This document shows, piece by piece, positions 44,589 to 53,097 of a stretch of DNA of 64,000 nucleotides. The position numbers and the translations under genes were made by a program. The DNA comes from Pseudomonas entomophila (lineage in GTDB: Bacteria; Pseudomonadota; Gammaproteobacteria; Pseudomonadales; Pseudomonadaceae): positions 248,001-312,000 of the forward strand of contig NZ_CP070982.1 in NCBI RefSeq assembly GCF_018417595.1. The letters run 5' to 3'. The notes below the pieces were generated by a model, which saw only the letters and a list, made by a program, of their open reading frames with translations, was not told the DNA's origin and did not search any database. Positions within the stretch are counted from its first letter, which is position 1. Every line of letters begins with the position of its first letter.

Positions 44589-45953
44589 TCAAAGTTGTGC
44601 GCTGAGTACTTCCAACTGGTGTTGCCGCTGCGCCTGATTCATCTTGGCCTGAGGGTTGAGCGTCGACCATTGTGGATGTGCCCGTGCCTTGCTCAACGCC
44701 TCCGGCAGCTTGCCTTCCCGCCAGGCTTTCTCATCTGGTCCGGGCAGGCGAATGCTGTCCTGCGCCGCGTGCCCTCGGCTTTCCAGCGCCACCATCAACT
44801 GCTGCTGACGCAGCGCCAGCAGGCGCAGCACTGTGTCGTCCACCGTCAACTCGCGCTGCCCCTTGAGCTTGCCCATCAAGCGTGAGCCGTAGTTGCGCGC
44901 GGTCTGCAGCGCCCCCCCGGCGATGGCGCCCGCCAGGGCTGCGGCACCCAGGGTCAGGCCGCCGACCAGCAGGTCCACCCCGGCGCCGGCCGCTGCTCCG
45001 GCCGCCACCCCGCTGCCCAGGCGCACCCCCAGCAGTTTCAAGGTTTCGGGATTGAACAGATCATCGCCCCAGCGCCCATCCAGCAACGGCAGATCACCGG
45101 CCTGGGCGTCCTCGCGGCGGAAAGCGTAGAGCTTGAGCAGCGCCTCGACACAGCGCTGCTCGCGCTGGCGTACGTCTTGGCGCAGGGCTTCGATGGCCCG
45201 CGCCTCGGCGGCAGGCTCGGTCTCGACGCTGCGCCGGCAGGCGGCGCAGTCCAACAACAACTCGGCGATCAGGCGCTTGGCGCTGTGCTGGCGGGCCAGG
45301 CGCTGGGCCTGCTGGTCGTCGATCAGCCGTTGCAGGGCGGGGCGGGCGTCTTCCAGCAGCAGGGCGAGACTTTCGTACAGGCGACGCTCGCCGTCTTCGG
45401 GTGGGGCCACGCTGTCGAACCGCACCAACGCGTGAAGCCCAAGCCGGGCAAGGGCTTCGCGCCATTCCGGCTCGCGGTGCTGGCTGCTGGCGACGAAGTT
45501 GAGCACCGGCAGCAGTGGCTTGCCGCAGCCGGCCAGCACTTCCAGCTCGTCGCGGTACTTGGCCAGCACCGGTTCGCGCGCGTCGATCACATACAGGCCG
45601 GCATTGCTCGCCAGCAACTGGCGCAGCACCTTGGCTTCCTGCTCGAAGCGCTGGCGCGCCTCGCTGCCCAGGAGGAAGCGCTCCAGGCGGGCCGGGCCGT
45701 CCAGGCGTTCGCCCGGGCGTTCCAGACGCTCCAGATAGTCGAGCAGGGCAATGGCGTCTTCCAGGCCAGGGGTGTCGTACAGCTCCAGCAACGGCTCGCC
45801 ATCGACCGAAAGCCGAGCACCCTCGACATGGCGTGTGGTGCTGGGGCGGTGGGAGACCTCGCCAAAGCCCACGTCGCGGGTCAGGGTGCGCAGCAGCGAA
45901 GTCTTGCCGACGTTGGTGTGGCCGACCACGGCCAGTTTCAGTGGCTCAGTCAT
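44589..45953 (-). CDS. GTPase with C-terminal DUF3482 domain
   Basis: A 454-residue GTPase of the Era/TrmE-like group. G1 is VVGHTNVGKTSLLRTL, G3 is LYDTPGLEDA and the G4 position is VLNFVAS (a weak NKxD). The C-terminal half (DUF3482) contains a glycine/alanine-rich double hydrophobic stretch (LGSGVAAGAAAGAGVDLLVG, then LGAAALAGAIAGGAL), so it may insert into or touch the membrane. GGAG lies 7 bases before the ATG at 45953. It overlaps the upstream DUF2868 gene by 8 bases, and the pair is conserved in Pseudomonas. The cellular role is unknown. Confidence 0.87.
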   Translation of the reverse strand: MTEPLKLAVVGHTNVGKTSLLRTLTRDVGFGEVSHRPSTTRHVEGARLSVDGEPLLELYDTPGLEDAIALLDYLERLERPGERLDGPARLERFLLGSEARQRFEQEAKVLRQLLASNAGLYVIDAREPVLAKYRDELEVLAGCGKPLLPVLNFVASSQHREPEWREALARLGLHALVRFDSVAPPEDGERRLYESLALLLEDARPALQRLIDDQQAQRLARQHSAKRLIAELLLDCAACRRSVETEPAAEARAIEALRQDVRQREQRCVEALLKLYAFRREDAQAGDLPLLDGRWGDDLFNPETLKLLGVRLGSGVAAGAAAGAGVDLLVGGLTLGAAALAGAIAGGALQTARNYGSRLMGKLKGQRELTVDDTVLRLLALRQQQLMVALESRGHAAQDSIRLPGPDEKAWREGKLPEALSKARAHPQWSTLNPQAKMNQAQRQHQLEVLSAQL

Positions 45954-47337
45954 GGCCATGCTCCAGCCAGGTCAGCGGCGAGGTGTCGGCGTGGGGCAGG
46001 CCCAGGCGGTCGAGTGCTTCGTGCCAGTCGCCCAGCCGTGCGGCGTCCAGCGCCTGGCCGGGTTGCGCCTGAAGCAGCCAGATGCGCGTGGCGCCGGCAT
46101 TGCGCGCCAGCTCGGCGAGCAGCGCCAGGCTGCCACGGTCCGGCGAGCGGCGAGGGTCGCAGGCGATGGCCAGGCGGGCGGGCGGGAAGCGGCTGAGCTG
46201 TTCGAGCAGCTTGTTGCGTGATTCGCGGCTGTCGAGCACGCCGGCATCGGTCACGGCCTTGGGCAGGGCCGGCGGCCAGGGGCGCTGATCATCCAGCTCC
46301 AGGCCGACCAGCAAGGCGCCGCTGCTGCCGCTTTCCAGTTGGCCGGCCTCGAAGCGCGGCAACGCATCGGGGGCGGCATCCTGCACGCCGATGCGCTCGC
46401 TGCGGGGCATCAGGGCGTCGCGCAACTGGGCGTAGCCGGGCAGGTTGAGGTCGAGTGACAGGCGCTCGCGGCCCTGGCGCCAGCGCCACAGGCACAGCGC
46501 AGCCAATGCCAGGCGCGGCAGCAGGCCGTAGACCAGCACCACGCCAAGCAGCCAGCCGGCCCACGCTTGGCGAGCCAGGTCCAGGCTCGGCAGGGTGGCG
46601 CCGCTGGCGCGAATCATCGCCTCGTCCGGCACGCTGAAGCCCAGCAGCGAGGGCAGGGCGCCCAGGGCCTGGGTGAGGGCGATGAAGGGCTCGGCGGCGA
46701 GCAGCGTGGTTTCCCAGACGAAGCCGTAGCGCCGGGTCGCCAGCAGGGCCAGCAACATCCCCAGTGCCGCACCCATCGCCAGCAGCCACAGGCCATGCAC
46801 CAGCACGCCAAGCAGCCAGCGGTTCAGGCGTTGGCGTTGCAGCAGCACCAGCAGTGCCGGGGCCAGTTGCGCGGCCTGGGCGTCGCGGGCCAAGCGTTCG
46901 CTGAGCCACAGCCAAAACCGCCCCAAGGCGGCACCTTGTTCGCCGCCGAAGAAGAAACCCAGGGCCCAGCCAAGCAGCAGCAAAAGGTTGAGCCCGAGCA
47001 GGCTGCCCAAGGCCCAGAACACGTTCACCGGACGTTGCCCATCGCCCAGGGCCGCCAGGCCCAGCCCGGCGCCGCTGAACATGGCCAGCAGCATCAACGC
47101 CAGCAGGGCCAGGCGCGCGCCCTGCTTCCAGTGGCGCAGCGCGGTGGCCATGCCGTCGCGTTCGGCCAGCCACAGGGCGCGGGTTTCGATGCGTACCGCC
47201 AGGTCGCCGCCCTGCTGGCGGGCGCGGCGGTTGGCTTCCTGGTCCTCCAGGGGGCCGGCGTGCTCTTCGCGCAGGCGCACCGCTTCGGTGAGCCAGCGTT
47301 TGTCGAGTGGAGTCGGTGCGGTCACGAGGTCTTCCAT
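45946..47337 (-). CDS. DUF2868 membrane protein
   Basis: A 463-residue membrane protein of the DUF2868 family. Segments include LALLALMLLAMFSGAGLGLAAL, LGLNLLLLLGWALGFFFGG, GVLVHGLWLLAMGAALGMLL and WAGWLLGVVLVYGLLPRLAL, giving about four helices in the first two thirds. A soluble C-terminal domain from about residue 300 has LLVGLELDD, VTDAGVLDSRESRNKLLEQL and RIWLLQAQPGQ and may be nucleotide-binding-like. It is coupled to the DUF3482 GTPase, whose start lies inside its last codons, so the two probably act together. Start at 47337 chosen for the family-like MEDLVTAPTPLDKRW. Confidence 0.82.
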   Translation of the reverse strand: MEDLVTAPTPLDKRWLTEAVRLREEHAGPLEDQEANRRARQQGGDLAVRIETRALWLAERDGMATALRHWKQGARLALLALMLLAMFSGAGLGLAALGDGQRPVNVFWALGSLLGLNLLLLLGWALGFFFGGEQGAALGRFWLWLSERLARDAQAAQLAPALLVLLQRQRLNRWLLGVLVHGLWLLAMGAALGMLLALLATRRYGFVWETTLLAAEPFIALTQALGALPSLLGFSVPDEAMIRASGATLPSLDLARQAWAGWLLGVVLVYGLLPRLALAALCLWRWRQGRERLSLDLNLPGYAQLRDALMPRSERIGVQDAAPDALPRFEAGQLESGSSGALLVGLELDDQRPWPPALPKAVTDAGVLDSRESRNKLLEQLSRFPPARLAIACDPRRSPDRGSLALLAELARNAGATRIWLLQAQPGQALDAARLGDWHEALDRLGLPHADTSPLTWLEHGHD

Positions 47338-47391
47338 TGCACAGGTCAGGGCAGAAGCATAACCCACGTGCCCGGTGCTATCCTCGCCGGC

Positions 47392-47907
47392 ATGAATACA
47401 TCACTCCCCCTCAGCCTGATCGCGGCGCTCGCCGAGAACCGTGTGATCGGCATCGACAACTCCATGCCCTGGCACCTGCCGGGGGATTTCAAGTACTTCA
47501 AGGCCACCACCCTGGGCAAGCCGATCATCATGGGGCGCAAGACCTGGGACTCGCTGGGGCGGCCACTGCCGGGGCGGTTGAATATCGTCGTCAGCCGCCA
47601 GCCTGGCCTGGAGCTGGCCGGTGCCGAGGTGTTCGCTTCGCTGGAAGCGGCGCTGGTGCGCGCCGAACAGTGGGCGCGGGAACAGGGTGTCGATGAGCTG
47701 ATGCTGATCGGTGGTGCGCAGTTGTATGGGCAGGCGCTGGAGAAGGGGCTGGTGAGCCGGATGTACCTGACCCGGGTCGAGTTGTCGCCAGAGGGGGATG
47801 CCTGGTTCCCCGAGTTCGACAAAGAACAGTGGCAATTGTCGTCCAGCGCGCCACAGGCTGAAGAGGGCAAGCCGGTCTATCACTTCGAGGTCTGGGACAG
47901 GGGCTGA
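47392..47907 (+). CDS. folA: Dihydrofolate reductase
   Basis: A 171-residue DHFR that reduces dihydrofolate to tetrahydrofolate with NADPH. Motifs in order: LIAALAENRVIGIDNSMPWH, LPGDFKYFKATTLGKPIIMG (with the catalytic Asp), RKTWDSLGRPLPGRLNIVVS and LMLIGGAQLYGQAL. YLTRVELSPEGDAWFPEF is near the C-terminus. It is divergent from the DUF2868/DUF3482 pair with 54 bases between starts, so promoters overlap. A small hairpin follows it. Confidence 0.97.
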   Translation: MNTSLPLSLIAALAENRVIGIDNSMPWHLPGDFKYFKATTLGKPIIMGRKTWDSLGRPLPGRLNIVVSRQPGLELAGAEVFASLEAALVRAEQWAREQGVDELMLIGGAQLYGQALEKGLVSRMYLTRVELSPEGDAWFPEFDKEQWQLSSSAPQAEEGKPVYHFEVWDRG

Positions 47908-47913
47908 GGTGTT

Positions 47914-47934
47914 GGGGCTGCTTTGCAGCCCTTT
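47914..47934. terminator. Short hairpin between convergent folA and tcyP
   Basis: GGGCTGC and GCAGCCC pair around TTT with CTTT after. It is short but well placed, seven bases after the folA stop, and may serve both directions. Confidence 0.6.
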
Positions 47935-47947
47935 CACCGGCAAGGCC

Positions 47948-49339
47948 TCAGGAATGGTTCAACTCGGCATGCTCGTCCCCGCCCAGCACCTGCTGGTCGG
48001 TCTGCTTGAGCAACTGGCTGGTGACCACGCCCGCGGTCATCGAGCCGTTCACGTTCAACGCCGTGCGGCCCATGTCGATCAGCGGCTCCACCGAGATCAG
48101 CAAGGCCACCAGCTCGACCGGCAGGCCCATGGCCGGCAGCACGATCAACGCGGCGAAGGTCGCGCCGCCGCCCACCCCGGCCACACCGGCCGAGCTCAGG
48201 GTGACGATGGCTACCAGGGTGGCGATCCACAGCGGGTCGAAGGTATCGATGCCCACCGCCGGGGCGACCATCACCGCGAGCATCGCCGGGTACAGGCCGG
48301 CGCAGCCGTTCTGGCCGATGGTCGCGCCGAACGAGGCGCTGAAGCTGGCGATCGACTGCGGCACGCCCAGGCGCAGGGTCTGCGCCTCGATGTTCAGCGG
48401 GATGCTGGCGGCGCTGGAGCGGCTGGTGAAGGCGAAGGTCAGCACCGGCCACACCTTGCGGAAGAAGCGCAGCGGGCTGACGCCGGTCAGCGCCAGGATC
48501 ACCCCGTGGACCACGAACATCAGGCCCAGGCCGATGTACGACACCACCACGAAGCTGCCCAGCTTGAGGATGTCCTCGAGGTTGGAGCTGGCGACCACCT
48601 TGGTCATCAATGCCAGCACGCCATAGGGGGTGAGCTTCATCACCAGGCGCACCAGGCGCATCACCCAGGCCTGCAGCACGTCGATGGCCGACAGTGCGCG
48701 CTGGCCCTTGTCCTTGTCGTCCTTGATCAGTTGCAAGGCCGCCAGGCCCAGGAACACGGCGAAGATCACCACGCTGATGATCGAGGTCGGCTTGGCCCGG
48801 GCCAGGTCGCCCACCGGGTTGGTCGGCACGAACGACAGCAGCAGCTGCGGGATGTTGAGGTCGGCGACCTTGCCCGCGTAGTCGCTGTTGATGGCTTGCA
48901 GGCGGGCGCTTTCCTGGGCGCCGGCCACCAGCCCCTCGGCGCTCAGGCCGAACAGGTTGGTCAGGGCGATACCGATCAGCGCGGCGATGGCGGTGGTCAG
49001 CAGCAAGGTGCCGATGCTCAGCACGCTGATGCGGCCCAGCGAGGAGGCGTTGTGCAGGCGGGCCACGGCGCTGAGGATCGAGGCGAAGATCAGCGGCATG
49101 ACGATCATCTGCAGCAAGCCGACATAGCCGTTGCCGACCAGGTCGAGCCAGGCCAGGGTGGCTTTCAGTACTGGGTTGCCGGCACCGTAGACCGTGTGCA
49201 GGGCCAGGCCGAACACCACGCCCAGCACCAGGCCCAGCAGCACTTTCTTGGCCAGGCTCCAGTCGGTGCGGCGGGTTTGCGCCAGGCCCAGCAACAGGGC
49301 CAGGAACGCCAGCAGGTTGAGTGACAGCGGCAGGTTCAT
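47948..49339 (-). CDS. tcyP: L-cystine transporter, TcyP/YdjN type
   Basis: A 463-residue DAACS-family sodium- or proton-coupled symporter. It matches E. coli YdjN (TcyP) along its whole length: [20 protein letters not shown], the [20 protein letters not shown] hairpin, [20 protein letters not shown] (serine-rich substrate loop), [20 protein letters not shown] and [20 protein letters not shown]. About eight membrane segments plus two re-entrant loops are expected. It imports cystine and possibly related dithio compounds. The upstream region is AT-rich, consistent with CysB-type control, but no clear CysB site was identified. Confidence 0.9.
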   Translation of the reverse strand: MNLPLSLNLLAFLALLLGLAQTRRTDWSLAKKVLLGLVLGVVFGLALHTVYGAGNPVLKATLAWLDLVGNGYVGLLQMIVMPLIFASILSAVARLHNASSLGRISVLSIGTLLLTTAIAALIGIALTNLFGLSAEGLVAGAQESARLQAINSDYAGKVADLNIPQLLLSFVPTNPVGDLARAKPTSIISVVIFAVFLGLAALQLIKDDKDKGQRALSAIDVLQAWVMRLVRLVMKLTPYGVLALMTKVVASSNLEDILKLGSFVVVSYIGLGLMFVVHGVILALTGVSPLRFFRKVWPVLTFAFTSRSSAASIPLNIEAQTLRLGVPQSIASFSASFGATIGQNGCAGLYPAMLAVMVAPAVGIDTFDPLWIATLVAIVTLSSAGVAGVGGGATFAALIVLPAMGLPVELVALLISVEPLIDMGRTALNVNGSMTAGVVTSQLLKQTDQQVLGGDEHAELNHS

Positions 49340-49583
49340 TGAAGCTCCAGGAAAAGGCGGAAGAGGCATCGCCTCTGTGAGCGATTACGAACGGAAATGC
49401 TAACAGCCTGAAAACAAACGAATTTATACCTAAAAGTAATTTGCATAGTCGTTTATGGAATAACGCTTTGTCGCAATTGGCAACGAACATGGCGTTTGCG
49501 GTTGCCTCGACGTCGGTCGCGAGCGCCTGCCTGTCACAAATCAGGCATAGGGTTGAGCGGCCACGTCTTTGGGAGAACCGCAC

Positions 49584-50642
49584 ATGATGTCTGCTCCGAG
49601 AATCCTTGCCGGCGGCCTGGCCCTGTTGCTGAGTGCCAGCAGCTGGGCGGCCACCGAGCTCAAGCACTGGCCGGCCGAGGCCGCCCAGAAGCTCGACGCG
49701 ATGATTGCCGCCAACGCCAACAAGGGTAACTACGCGGTATTCGACATGGACAACACCAGCTACCGCTTCGACCTCGAGGAGGCGCTGCTGCCGTTCATGG
49801 AGAACAAGGGCCTGCTGACCCGCGACAAGCTCGACCCCTCGCTCAAGCTGATCCCGTTCAAGGATACCGCCGAGCACAAGGAGAGCCTGTTCAGCTACTA
49901 CTACCGCCTGTGCGAAATCGACGACATGGTCTGCTACCCCTGGGTGGCCCAGGTGTTCTCGGGGTTCACGCTCAAGGAGCTGAAGCAGCAGGTCGACGAG
50001 TTGATGGCCTCGGGCAAGCCGATCCCCAGCACCTATTTCGAGGGTGACCAGGTCAAGACCATCGAGGTGCAGCCACCCAAGGTGTTCACCGGCCAGGCCG
50101 AGCTGTACAACAAGCTGATGGAGAACGGCATCGAGGTGTACGTGATTTCCGCGGCTTCGGAAGAGCTGGTGCGCATGGTCGCCGCCGATCCGAAGTACGG
50201 CTACAACGTCAAACCCGAGAACGTGATCGGTGTGAGCCTGTTGCTCAAGGACCGCGCCAATGGTCAACTGACCACCGCGCGCAAGCAGATTACCGCCGGG
50301 CACTACGATCCCAAGGCCAACGAAGGCCTGGAACTGACCCCTTACCTGTGGACACCTGCAACCTGGATGGCCGGCAAGCAAGCGGCGATCCTGACCTATA
50401 TCGATGAGTGGAAGAAACCGGTACTGGTGGGTGGCGACACCCCGACCAGCGATGGCTACATGCAGTTCCACAGCGTCGATGTGGGCAAGGGCGGTATCCA
50501 CCTGTGGATAAACCGCAAGGCCAAGTACATGGACCAGCTGAACGGGATGATCGCCAAGCATGCGGCGGCCCAGGCCAAGGAGGGGTTGCCGGTGACGGCG
50601 GACAAGAACTGGGTGATCGTGACGCCGGAGCAGATTCAATAA
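49584..50642 (+). CDS. pchP: Periplasmic HAD phosphatase, phosphorylcholine phosphatase-like
   Basis: A 352-residue exported HAD phosphatase. Signal peptide residues 1-23 end SSWAA. The nucleophile motif is D54-M-D56-N-T in [20 protein letters not shown]; removal of 23 residues puts the nucleophile at 31, as in P. aeruginosa Pch[16 protein letters not shown] also matches the choline-binding segment recalled for PchP. Later motifs are [14 protein letters not shown] (motif II) and [14 protein letters not shown] (motif IV). It would release phosphate from phosphorylcholine made from host lipids. GGGAG lies 8 bases before the ATG at 49584. No terminator is evident before the next gene. Confidence 0.82.
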   Translation: MMSAPRILAGGLALLLSASSWAATELKHWPAEAAQKLDAMIAANANKGNYAVFDMDNTSYRFDLEEALLPFMENKGLLTRDKLDPSLKLIPFKDTAEHKESLFSYYYRLCEIDDMVCYPWVAQVFSGFTLKELKQQVDELMASGKPIPSTYFEGDQVKTIEVQPPKVFTGQAELYNKLMENGIEVYVISAASEELVRMVAADPKYGYNVKPENVIGVSLLLKDRANGQLTTARKQITAGHYDPKANEGLELTPYLWTPATWMAGKQAAILTYIDEWKKPVLVGGDTPTSDGYMQFHSVDVGKGGIHLWINRKAKYMDQLNGMIAKHAAAQAKEGLPVTADKNWVIVTPEQIQ

Positions 50643-50732
50643 GGATCTTGAGTACGAATTCGGCTTGTGCCAACTGTTGCTTTGGATCCAATGTCAGTGG
50701 TGTCTTAATGGCATTATTAGGGTCGCATTAGT

Positions 50733-51314
50733 ATGGCAATTCGTACTCAACGATTTCTCTATCACCTTACAAGTGTTGCAAACGTCTCCTCGATTTTTCA
50801 GCGCGGGCTGCTTCCACGGACTGTGTTGGATGAGGAGGAATTTGCCGATATTGCTGACGCAGAGATCATTCTGGGCCGCCGTCAACAAGGCCTTGAGCAG
50901 TATGTGCCCTTCCATTGGTTTGCCAAGAATCCTTTTGATGGAAGGGTCTATCAGGATCGGCCTGATGAAGAATTTGTACTGATCGCTGTGGAAAGAAGTC
51001 ATGCCCAGACACATAACTGGAGCGTCATCGCTCGACATCCGCTGTCGGGCAGTCGATTCGAGCTGCTAGGGTATGACGAAGGTTTCGACGCTATCGATTG
51101 GGACCTTATGGACCGACGGGATTACCATGATCAGGAATGCAAGCACGTCTGTATGGCAGAATGTCTTGCTCCTGGGCCCGTCCCGGTTTCCCAGTTCGCA
51201 AAAATCTACACACCCTCTGATGAAGTTTTTGGGGACGTAAGGGCGCAAGCTGTGGCTGCCGGGTTCAGGAACCTCTGGATTGATGCCAATAGGAATATGT
51301 TCCCTGCCAGATGA
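50733..51314 (+). CDS. DarT-like ADP-ribosyltransferase, first of two
   Basis: A 193-residue protein of the DarT (DUF4433) superfamily, much diverged from the next gene. N-terminal FLYHLTSVANVSSIFQRGLL is the NAD-binding start typical of DarT proteins. YVPFHWFAKNPFDGRVYQ takes the place of the VPFYFTPxSxMxxxI segment. CMAECLAPGPVPVSQFAKIY aligns with the QAExLVxxxVP motif, making E143 the likely catalytic glutamate. It would transfer ADP-ribose from NAD+ to DNA bases; the base cannot be told. Its stop overlaps the next start (ATGA). G+C is well below the chromosome average, with AT-ending codons. AGGG lies 10 bases before the ATG. It could instead be an accessory or inactive paralogue. Confidence 0.72.
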   Translation: MAIRTQRFLYHLTSVANVSSIFQRGLLPRTVLDEEEFADIADAEIILGRRQQGLEQYVPFHWFAKNPFDGRVYQDRPDEEFVLIAVERSHAQTHNWSVIARHPLSGSRFELLGYDEGFDAIDWDLMDRRDYHDQECKHVCMAECLAPGPVPVSQFAKIYTPSDEVFGDVRAQAVAAGFRNLWIDANRNMFPAR

Positions 51315-51952
51315 CGTATACCAGACTTAACCCAAGCAAAGCCCTGATCTGGCGAGTCGTCCACCGCGATAACCTCCCGTGGCTACTGGACAACGGCTTG
51401 TGTGCGGTTTCCAGAGTGAACCTCTCCAGTGGCTACGTCGGAATTGGTAATCCTGACCTGATCAGCAAGCGTTCCAGGCGAGCGGTGCCCATCCATCCCG
51501 GTGGGACGCTGGCAGACTACGTGCCGTTCTACTTCACACCGTTCTCCGTGATGATGAAAAACATCCATTCAGGACGGGGAGTACAGCAACGTCGGAATGA
51601 GGAGATCGTGATTCTTGTCTCCAGCCTGTACCATGTGCGGTCCCTGGGGCTGCCCTTTGTCTTTACCGATGCTCATGCGTATCCGGACTGGGCAGGCTAC
51701 TACAGCGACCTGGAGCATCTGGACAAGATCGACTGGCAGATCTTGCAGTCCAGAGATTTCAAGCGTGACCCAGACGATCCACGAAAAATGGAACGCTATC
51801 AGGCTGAAGCCCTGATCCACGGGCACGTTCCAGTCGCTGGCCTTCTAGGGATTGTCTGCTACAACGAAGCTTTGCAACGTCGTGTTGATCAGGAGGTCCG
51901 GCAACGTCAGCTGGATCTTCCCGTGCATGCTCGACCTGGGTGGTATTTCTGA
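51311..51952 (+). CDS. darT: DarT, DNA ADP-ribosyltransferase toxin
   Basis: A 213-residue DarT of the DUF4433 family, which attaches ADP-ribose to single-stranded DNA (thymidine in characterised DarT2 members). It has the canonical layout: [53 protein letters not shown] and [14 protein letters not shown] with candidate catalytic E166. Length matches the family (about 200-220). It overlaps the preceding DarT-like gene by 4 bases, and its stop TGA shares one base with the darG ATG, so the three are translationally coupled. Base composition is low in G+C like the rest of the island. Confidence 0.9.
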   Translation: MTYTRLNPSKALIWRVVHRDNLPWLLDNGLCAVSRVNLSSGYVGIGNPDLISKRSRRAVPIHPGGTLADYVPFYFTPFSVMMKNIHSGRGVQQRRNEEIVILVSSLYHVRSLGLPFVFTDAHAYPDWAGYYSDLEHLDKIDWQILQSRDFKRDPDDPRKMERYQAEALIHGHVPVAGLLGIVCYNEALQRRVDQEVRQRQLDLPVHARPGWYF

Positions 51953-53040
51953 TGATTCGCTTTACGCAAGGTAACCTGCTGGAGGCCAAGGCCGAAGCGC
52001 TGGTTAACACAGTCAACACCGTTGGGGTGATGGGTAAAGGCATTGCGCTGATGTTCAAAGAGCGCTTTGTTGAGAACTATCGCCTGTATGCGGCTGCCTG
52101 CAAAGCGGACGAAGTTGTCACTGGAAAGATGTTCATCACCGAGGTTCGTGAGCTGGACGGCCCGCGCTGGGTCGTGAATTTTCCGACCAAGCGTCATTGG
52201 CGTTCTCCATCACAGCTTGCCTGGATCACAGATGGCCTTCATGACTTGCGGAGCTTCATTCTTGCCAATGACGTGAGGTCCATAGCAATCCCTCCACTGG
52301 GGGCGGGTAATGGCGGGTTGCCTTGGGCTGCTGTGCGCGAACAGATTGAAGTGGTGCTGGGGGATCTGGATGCTGACGTGCTCGTATTCGAGCCCACGAG
52401 CAAGTATCAAAATGTCTCGAAGCGCACAGGGGTCGAGAAGCTTACCCCTGCCCGAGCGCTCATAGCCGAGCTGGTGCGTCGTTATTGGGTACTTGGCATG
52501 GAGTGCAGCTTGCTGGAGATCCAGAAGCTGGCGTGGTTCCTGGAACGCTCAATCGAGTGCTTCACCCCTGATGACAACCCGCTCAACCTGCAGTTCAGTG
52601 CTCACAAATACGGTCCTTATACTAACCGACTGGAGCATCTACTGAATAATCTCGATGGTAGTTATCTCCATTGTGACAAGCGTATCGGTGATGCTGGCCC
52701 TTTGGATGTGATCTGGTTCGATGAGGGTCGGAAGGCTTTCGTTGATACTTACTTGCAAAGTGAGGCTAAGGTCCATTTACCTGCGTTGGAGTTTACGGCT
52801 GAGCTGATTGATGGCTTTGAGTCTCCATTTGGTATGGAGCTTCTGGCCACGGTCGACTGGATGCTTCATCGGGATGGGGTGGCACCAACGGTCGATGCTA
52901 TTCGGGAAGGGTTGCAGAATTGGTCAGGTGGGAAGGAAGCAGCTGCCCGCAAGAATGCCCTCTTCGATGACGACTCTTTGGCAACTGCGCTAAAAAAACT
53001 CTCGGTTTTCCAGGCTCAAGGCGTAGTGCAAGTACATTGA
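51952..53040 (+). CDS. darG: DarG, macrodomain antitoxin
   Basis: A 362-residue DarG. The N-terminal macrodomain (residues about 1-155) has [36 protein letters not shown] and [16 protein letters not shown], which removes ADP-ribose from DNA. The C-terminal domain (about 165-362) starts [19 protein letters not shown] and has [32 protein letters not shown]; in characterised systems this part binds and blocks DarT. Both lines of defence are therefore present for the canonical DarT. No NADAR domain, which reverses guanine modification in DarTG1 systems, is seen. The gene follows DarT with a one-base overlap and ends before a strong terminator. Confidence 0.92.
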   Translation: MIRFTQGNLLEAKAEALVNTVNTVGVMGKGIALMFKERFVENYRLYAAACKADEVVTGKMFITEVRELDGPRWVVNFPTKRHWRSPSQLAWITDGLHDLRSFILANDVRSIAIPPLGAGNGGLPWAAVREQIEVVLGDLDADVLVFEPTSKYQNVSKRTGVEKLTPARALIAELVRRYWVLGMECSLLEIQKLAWFLERSIECFTPDDNPLNLQFSAHKYGPYTNRLEHLLNNLDGSYLHCDKRIGDAGPLDVIWFDEGRKAFVDTYLQSEAKVHLPALEFTAELIDGFESPFGMELLATVDWMLHRDGVAPTVDAIREGLQNWSGGKEAAARKNALFDDDSLATALKKLSVFQAQGVVQVH

Positions 53041-53053
53041 TACACCAGAAAGA

Positions 53054-53083
53054 AAAACCGGCGCACCAGGCGCCGGTTTTTTT
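53054..53083. terminator. Terminator shared by darG and the convergent ilvD
   Basis: AACCGGCGC and GCGCCGGTT pair around ACCAG, with five A before and five T after, so it can stop transcription from both sides. Confidence 0.92.
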
Positions 53084-53097
53084 ATGCCTTCAAAGCC

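Noticed and set aside
47798..49324. Open frame antisense to tcyP
   Set aside because: Rich in Gln, His and Asp in the way typical of reverse-strand frames of membrane genes; the transporter on the other strand is unmistakable.
50643..53097. Attachment-site direct repeats flanking the DarT/DarG island
   Set aside because: I compared the two edges by eye and found no repeat longer than chance, and there is no integrase gene.
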